In this document: positions 59,579 through 64,000 of the stretch, in pieces
Layout: each line of letters opens with the position of its first letter
How positions within the stretch are numbered: position 1 is the stretch's first letter
Assembly (NCBI RefSeq): GCF_030504955.1
Contig: NZ_JAUKTR010000004.1
Span: 124,001 to 188,000 of the forward strand
DNA from: Peiella sedimenti
GTDB taxonomy: Bacteria; Pseudomonadota; Alphaproteobacteria; Caulobacterales; Caulobacteraceae
DNA: 64,000 nt
Direction of reading: 5' to 3'
Translations under genes and position numbers: made by a program
Notes under the pieces: model-generated
What the model saw: only the letters and a program-made list of their open reading frames with translations
Databases searched by the model: none
What the model was told of the DNA's origin: nothing

Positions 59579-60067
59579 CTAGCCGCCCATGTGCTGGGCC
59601 ACCTGGCGCTCCAGCTCCTCAGCCAGGGCGCGGCCCACCGGATGGTCGTCGGTCTGGATGCCGTCGCGCACCACCGCCTTGATGGCGTCGATATGGGCGT
59701 CGATCAGGAACAGGGGCGCGTCGGCCCGGCGCTCGGCCGTGTCGGTGATGCGGCAGAGCGAAGCCGCCATGCGGGTCACCAGCGGATACTGGTAGGTGCC
59801 CCCAAGACCCTTGAGGTCGTGGGCGCGCATGTAGAGCTGTTCGGACGTGGCGGGCGTGTACCCCGCCGTGCGGATGGCGTCGCGGGCGGCGTCCATCTTG
59901 TTGAGCTCGTCCTGCAGCCACTCGCCGAACTGGGCCGACAGGCCGCGCAGGGCCTCTTCGGCCTTGGCCACGGCGGCCAGGTCGATGCCGCCGAAGCCGC
60001 CGGCGCCCACCTTGAGCTTCAAGGTGTTGGGGGGCTGGATCACCTGGGCCGGGCTGGGCTTGGTCAC
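59579..60067 (-). CDS. Hpt-domain phosphotransfer protein
   Basis: This 162-residue protein has the Hpt phosphoacceptor motif MRAHDLKGLGGTYQYPLVTR (~81-100) with the His, and helical flanks (EEALRGLSAQFGEWLQDELN). Such proteins relay phosphate between hybrid kinases and response regulators. The partner is not in the window, although the PAS_5 protein upstream might be linked. It is upstream of the nadK stop region on no shared strand conflict: both are minus. Confidence 0.82.
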   Translation of the reverse strand: MTKPSPAQVIQPPNTLKLKVGAGGFGGIDLAAVAKAEEALRGLSAQFGEWLQDELNKMDAARDAIRTAGYTPATSEQLYMRAHDLKGLGGTYQYPLVTRMAASLCRITDTAERRADAPLFLIDAHIDAIKAVVRDGIQTDDHPVGRALAEELERQVAQHMGG

Positions 60068-60132
60068 GTCATAGCTCCGCGTCTGATCCCCGGGAGCATG
60101 AGGCAGGCGGTTTAATATCCCGTGACCGGCCC

Positions 60133-60918
60133 TCAGGACGCGAACTGTTCGGCCAGGACGCGCTCCTCAAAGGAGCGGCCGGCGTCGAAGAGCATGGTCA
60201 GGGAGATGTCGCGCCGCTCACGCGCCTCGACCCGGTGGACGCGGCGCACCTCCAGGCTGTCGGCCACCGCGCTGACCGGACGCTTGTCCGCCTCGAGCAC
60301 CTCGAAGCCGACGCGGGCCGTGTGCGGCAGGAGCGCGCCGCGCCAGCGCCGGGGGCGAAAGGCGCTGATGGGCGTCAGGGCCAGGATGCGCGCCTCCAAC
60401 GGAATGATCGGCCCGTGCGCCGACAGGTTATAGGCGGTTGACCCAGCCGGGGTGGCCACCATGACGCCGTCGCAGATCAGTTCGTCCAGGCGCACCTTGC
60501 CGTCGACGGTGATGCGGATCTTGGCGCTCTGGCGGGTCTGGCGCAGCAGCGAGACCTCGTTGATGGCCAGGCCTTGCGCCGTCTCGCCGTTGACGGTGGT
60601 CGCCGTCATCTCCAGCGGGTGGATGACCGCCTGCTCGGCGTGGGCGACGCGCTGGGGCAGGCTGTCCAGGCCGAAGTCGTTCATCAGAAAGCCGACCGAG
60701 CCCCGGTTCATGCCGAAGATAGGCAGGGGGCGGGTCTTCAGCCCCTCGTGCAGGCGCTCGAGCATGAAGCCGTCGCCGCCCAGGGCCACCACCACATCGG
60801 CCTCGTCGGGCGAGGATTGGCCGTAGCGCGTCACGAGCTCGGCCATGGCCTCCTGCGCCTCGGGGCGATCCGAAGCCGCAAACATCAGGCGGGGCAGGGG
60901 GCGATGGGCGCCGGGCAT
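60133..60918 (-). CDS. nadK: NAD kinase
   Basis: This 261-residue enzyme phosphorylates NAD to NADP. The motifs are [18 protein letters not shown] (~44-61), [14 protein letters not shown] (~69), NEVSLLRQ (~122), and the hallmark [20 protein letters not shown] (~155). The DGD-like Asp for catalysis lies in GGDG. Length is normal for proteobacteria. It precedes the Hpt gene on the minus strand with ~65 bases between. Confidence 0.95.
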   Translation of the reverse strand: MPGAHRPLPRLMFAASDRPEAQEAMAELVTRYGQSSPDEADVVVALGGDGFMLERLHEGLKTRPLPIFGMNRGSVGFLMNDFGLDSLPQRVAHAEQAVIHPLEMTATTVNGETAQGLAINEVSLLRQTRQSAKIRITVDGKVRLDELICDGVMVATPAGSTAYNLSAHGPIIPLEARILALTPISAFRPRRWRGALLPHTARVGFEVLEADKRPVSAVADSLEVRRVHRVEARERRDISLTMLFDAGRSFEERVLAEQFAS

Positions 60919-60962
60919 GGCCCTATTCCAGCCCAGCGGAGCGCCCTGTCAAAGGCTTTGCG

Positions 60963-62102
60963 TCAGCTCTGAGCGATTTCGGCGATTTCCGCCCGGAAGG
61001 CGCGTCCGGCCAGCACAGCCGCTTCGCGGAAGGGCGTCAGGTCGGACGGCAGCAGATCGCCGTCGCCTGGCAGGCCGCCGGTGCACTTGCGCAGGTCTTC
61101 GATCAGGCGGGGGAAGACGGCCCGGTCGATGCCGACGGCGGCGCAGGCCAGGGCCAGGGGCCGCAGAGACGTGGAGCGAACGGCCAGGCGCACCGCTTCG
61201 ACGGGGAAATCGCCGAGCATGGCCAGACCGTTCTCGAACAGGCCCAGCCGGCCCTCCATGGCCACGCGGACCAGGTAACCGTGCTTCAGCTGGCCTGCGG
61301 CGCGCAGCTTGGCCACAAGACGGCGCTCCATCTCGTCGCGCTCGGGCTCGACCGGGGGCGGGCCCTTGCGGGGTTGCGTTGACGGGCGCGCGTCGGCGAC
61401 CGCCTGATCCACGGCGGCCGCCAGGATCGCCTCGTCGATGACGAAACGTTCGCAGATGGCCTGCTTCAGGGCCTCGCCGACGAGGAGGTAGAGCTGTTCG
61501 GCCATGACCGGCGTCAGGCGCGGATGGCGGGTCAGGGGCGCGCGCAGGGCGGCCAGGCGTTTGGACTGGTCGACCAGACGCTTCATTCCGACGTCGTCGA
61601 TCTGGGCGGTGGTGTTGCCGGCCAGGGCGATCAGGACGGCAGGCTCGGCCCGGTCCAGCACCGCGTCCACCACCGCGCCGCCCAGGTTGGGCCTGCGGGC
61701 CACCTCGATGTGATGGTCGATGGTCGCGTCCACCAGCACGCGCAGAAGGTCACGGTCCTGGAGAACGGGGCTGCGAGCGATGATCGGCCGGGCGATCTCG
61801 ATGTCGTCCAGGGCGAGCATGTTGACGAGCGCGCGGGGCGCCCAGTCGGCGTCGGCGAGACGCTGGGCCAGGGCGGCGCGAATCCGCTTTTCGGCCTGGG
61901 CGACGAGGGTCAGGAAGACGTCGGTGGCGACGGTGTCGGCCTGGGCCCGGGCTTCGGCCGGGGCGGCTTCGCAGAGGTCGACAATGCCCAGCAGCAGGCG
62001 CTCGCGGTCGCTGACCGCGCGACTGCGCGCGAGGCTGACCAGATTGTCCGCGGCCGGCTCTGGGCCGTTTGGGGCGCCGTCATCGGCGAAAGCCAGGCTC
62101 AC
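60963..62102 (-). CDS. DUF2336 domain protein
   Basis: This 379-residue protein is made of alpha-helical repeats rich in Ala, Leu and Arg (for example RIRAALAQRLADADWAPRAL, IARPIIARSPVLQDRDLLRV), the DUF2336 pattern, which recalls HEAT or PBS-like repeats. The family is common in Caulobacter, Rhizobium and Sphingomonas and its function is unknown. A Pro-rich linker (QPRKGPPPVEPERD) at ~245 separates a C-terminal domain. No membrane segments. Confidence 0.75.
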   Translation of the reverse strand: MSLAFADDGAPNGPEPAADNLVSLARSRAVSDRERLLLGIVDLCEAAPAEARAQADTVATDVFLTLVAQAEKRIRAALAQRLADADWAPRALVNMLALDDIEIARPIIARSPVLQDRDLLRVLVDATIDHHIEVARRPNLGGAVVDAVLDRAEPAVLIALAGNTTAQIDDVGMKRLVDQSKRLAALRAPLTRHPRLTPVMAEQLYLLVGEALKQAICERFVIDEAILAAAVDQAVADARPSTQPRKGPPPVEPERDEMERRLVAKLRAAGQLKHGYLVRVAMEGRLGLFENGLAMLGDFPVEAVRLAVRSTSLRPLALACAAVGIDRAVFPRLIEDLRKCTGGLPGDGDLLPSDLTPFREAAVLAGRAFRAEIAEIAQS

Positions 62103-62254
62103 GGGCGATCCTCGGGACAGGGAACTTAGCCGTTTCCTGCTACAGGGCGTCGCGTAAAGGCACGGTTAACCGCGCGCTAATCATTGACGGGGCCGTCCGA
62201 GCCTATGCCCAGCACGCGGTCTCTGACGCGCAGCGCCCGTGCTAGGCTGTGTCC

Positions 62255-62938
62255 ATGCTCATGCGCTCATCCTCCCGCGTGGACGCCGTCCGCGCCGGCC
62301 TCATCGCCGACCACCAGGACACCCCCTATTACGACCAGGCCGAGGACCCGGTCTGGGTCGGCATCTTCTGGTCCGAGCCGTCGATCTTCCTCGACGGGTT
62401 CCGACAGCTGGATCTGTCCAGCGTCATGGAGCTGGCCTGCGGGCGCGGCCGCCACGCCGAACAGTTCGCCGACCGGGCGGGCAAGGTGGTTCTGATCGAC
62501 CCGCTCAAGGCCAACGTCGAAGCCTGCCGCCGCCGTCACGCCCGCCGCCGCAACGTCAGCGTCCGGCGCAACAACGGGCGCGACCTGTCAGGCTGCCGCG
62601 ACGGCGAATTCACCGCCGTGTTCAGCTATGACGCCATGGTGCATTTCGAGGCCACGGACACGATCCGCTATCTGGGCGAGATCGCGCGCGTGCTTCGGCC
62701 GGGCGGCCGGGCGCTGCTGCACTACTCGACGGACGACAGCCGCCCCGTGGGCTCCTACCGCGACCATCCCCGCTGGCGCAGTTTCTTCTCCGAACCGATG
62801 ATGCTGCACTTCGCCGGGCGGGCGGGCCTGCACGCCCTGTCCAGCGTGCGCACCAGCTGGCCGCCGAACAACGGCGAGCCGCCCGTGGACGGCTGCATCC
62901 TTCTGGAGAAGACACAGCCTATGCAGTTGAAATCGTGA
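62255..62938 (+). CDS. SAM-dependent methyltransferase (class I)
   Basis: This ~227-residue protein has motif I VMELACGRGRHAEQF (~57), strand-2 acid VVLIDPLKANVE, and FSYDAMVHF (~125) then ARVLRPGGRALLHYST. An N-terminal YYDQAEDPVWVGIFWSEPS precedes the fold. The start is uncertain among GTG 62249, ATG 62255 and ATG 62261. Substrate unknown. A class II aldolase gene follows about 90 bases later. Confidence 0.78.
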   Translation: MLMRSSSRVDAVRAGLIADHQDTPYYDQAEDPVWVGIFWSEPSIFLDGFRQLDLSSVMELACGRGRHAEQFADRAGKVVLIDPLKANVEACRRRHARRRNVSVRRNNGRDLSGCRDGEFTAVFSYDAMVHFEATDTIRYLGEIARVLRPGGRALLHYSTDDSRPVGSYRDHPRWRSFFSEPMMLHFAGRAGLHALSSVRTSWPPNNGEPPVDGCILLEKTQPMQLKS

Positions 62939-63027
62939 GGTCGAAGAATCGCGCGCGCTAATCATTGACGCCCGCGCCCCGCCCGGGACAGTTTCGCGAG
63001 GAGCAAGGCAACGTCAGGGAAGCGGTC

Positions 63028-63783
63028 ATGGCTGCGGCGTCGATCAAGGACCAGGTCTCACCCGAGGAGTGGAAGACGCGGGTCGAACTGGCCGCCCTCT
63101 ACCGGCTGGTGGCGCTGCACGGGTGGGACGACATGATCTTCACCCACATCTCGGCGCGCGTGCCGGGGTCCGAGACGCACTTTCTCATCAACCCCTACGG
63201 CTTTTTCTTCGAGGAGATGACGGCGTCCATGCTGGTCAAGGTGGACCTGGACGCGAACATCGTCAGCGAGACCCCCTACTTCATCAATCCGGCGGGCTTC
63301 ACCATCCACTCGGCCGTGCATGCGGCCAGGCCCGACGCCCATTTCGTCATGCACCTGCACACCGACGCCGGCGTGGGCGTGGCGGCGCAGAAAGAGGGTT
63401 TGCTGCCGATCAGCCAGAACGCCACGCTAATCGCCGATCAGGTGGCCTATCACGGCTATGAGGGCCTGGCGCTGGAGCACGAGGAGCGCGAGCGGCTGGT
63501 GGCCAATCTGGGTCAGAAGAACCTGATGATCCTGCGCAACCACGGAACGCTGGCGGTGGGCCGGTCGGCGGGCGAGGCCTGGATCGGCATGTTCTTCCTG
63601 GAGCGCGCCTGCCGCCAGCAGGTGGCGGCCCTGTCCGCCGGGCGGGACAACGTGCTGACGGCGCCGGACGAGGCGGTGGCCCGCAACCACGGACAGGGCG
63701 GGGCGCTGGGCATGGTCGCCGGACTGGCCTGGCCCGGCGTGCTGCGCCAGCTGGACCGGCAGAACCCCGGCTACGACGTTTGA
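63028..63783 (+). CDS. Class II aldolase/adducin-family protein
   Basis: This 251-residue protein has the class II aldolase zinc motif HLHTDAGVGVAAQ (~108), DMIFTHISARVPG (~35), and LRNHGTLAVGRSAGEAWIGMFFLE (~170; final zinc His in NHG). The family includes fuculose and ribulose phosphate aldolases and non-enzyme relatives; the substrate is unknown. Start chosen at 63028 (MAAASIKDQ), where the usual sequence begins. Its stop overlaps the next start. Confidence 0.85.
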   Translation: MAAASIKDQVSPEEWKTRVELAALYRLVALHGWDDMIFTHISARVPGSETHFLINPYGFFFEEMTASMLVKVDLDANIVSETPYFINPAGFTIHSAVHAARPDAHFVMHLHTDAGVGVAAQKEGLLPISQNATLIADQVAYHGYEGLALEHEERERLVANLGQKNLMILRNHGTLAVGRSAGEAWIGMFFLERACRQQVAALSAGRDNVLTAPDEAVARNHGQGGALGMVAGLAWPGVLRQLDRQNPGYDV

Positions 63784-64000
63784 GGTCGGCTGCTTTCGCC
63801 CTGGCGGCCTGGGGCGCCGCGTGCGCCCCCGCCCTGGCCGGCGCCTGGCCGCAGCCGCGCGGCGACGCCCAGGTCATCATGAAGTGGGAGCGGATGCAGG
63901 CCGACCAGGCCTTCGATCCCGACGGCCTGCTGGTGGACCTGGCGGTTCCGCGCGAGGACGAGGCGCTGTCGCTGTATGGCGAGTACGGCCTGACGGACCG
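63780..64000 (+). CDS. Start of a secreted protein (truncated by window, TTG start)
   Basis: A TTG at 63780 overlaps the aldolase stop (TTTGA). The frame gives a signal peptide (RSAAFALAAWGAACAPALA) cleaved before GAWPQPRGD and then VIMKWERMQADQAFDPDG and SLYGEYGLTD, the start of a beta-rich outer-membrane-like protein. It stays open to the end of the window. I recall similar GAW-starting proteins in Caulobacterales without known function. Confidence 0.65.
   Translation, partial: MRSAAFALAAWGAACAPALAGAWPQPRGDAQVIMKWERMQADQAFDPDGLLVDLAVPREDEALSLYGEYGLTD

Overview
The window is high-GC DNA that reads as a Caulobacterales chromosome, probably Brevundimonas-like. The evidence is a two-piece, permuted tmRNA whose tag reads ANDNFAGEVRLAA, with sspB beside it, together with a PAS_5 protein, an Hpt protein, a DUF2336 protein, a TorF porin and the bamD-recN pair. 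The genus is an inference.

Bases 1 to about 12,660 are the right part of a tailed-phage prophage. It holds the C-terminus of the tape measure, distal tail genes, a 1640-residue tip/fibre protein with 35/42-residue heptad repeats, a coiled-coil membrane protein that may be a holin, small phage genes, a zinc-less MucR/Ros homologue, and a minus-strand block: a protein ending in an SSB-type DDDIPF tip, a DUF1488-like protein, an SRAP (HMCES/YedK) protein and one unknown. Four prophage genes carry the same octamer ATAAATAC 4-6 bases before their ATG. The prophage ends inside radC, whose catalytic half is missing from this window.

Upstream of the radC stump lies a complete 2,901-bp IS1595-family transposon (13221-16121). 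It has 25-bp inverted ends, a perfect 8-bp target duplication (CCGACCTT) and four passenger genes: an OB-fold membrane protein, two tiny proteins and a DUF3800 protein. After it the core chromosome resumes with a membrane-bound winged-helix regulator, then map and sfsA.

From 18 to 34 kb are housekeeping genes: a CinA-like protein, an RhlE-type helicase, an M28 peptidase, a DAACS symporter, tRNA-Leu(UAA), pyruvate kinase, a cystathionine beta-synthase/gamma-lyase pair (reverse transsulfuration), selD-mnmH (selenouridine in tRNA), a TorF porin, nitronate monooxygenase and queF. A 3.7-kb, visibly AT-richer insert (34626-38347) follows. It is bounded by a 42-bp direct repeat that is the 3' end of prs, and carries a tandem alpha/beta hydrolase and a divergent AraC regulator but no integrase.

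From 38 to 64 kb come prs, bamD, recN, two of three paralogues of an unrecognised secreted family (the third is at 33.4 kb), ygfZ, a GT9 transferase, a dihydroorotase-like enzyme lacking one metal histidine, fumC, a DUF4126 membrane protein, a lipoprotein, a cyclophilin, a RusA-like nuclease, a C13-like peptidase, sspB with ssrA, miaA, an Mrp protein without the CxxC motif, phoH, gamma-carbonic anhydrase, a PAS/Hpt/NAD kinase/DUF2336 stretch, a methyltransferase, a class II aldolase and the start of a secreted protein.
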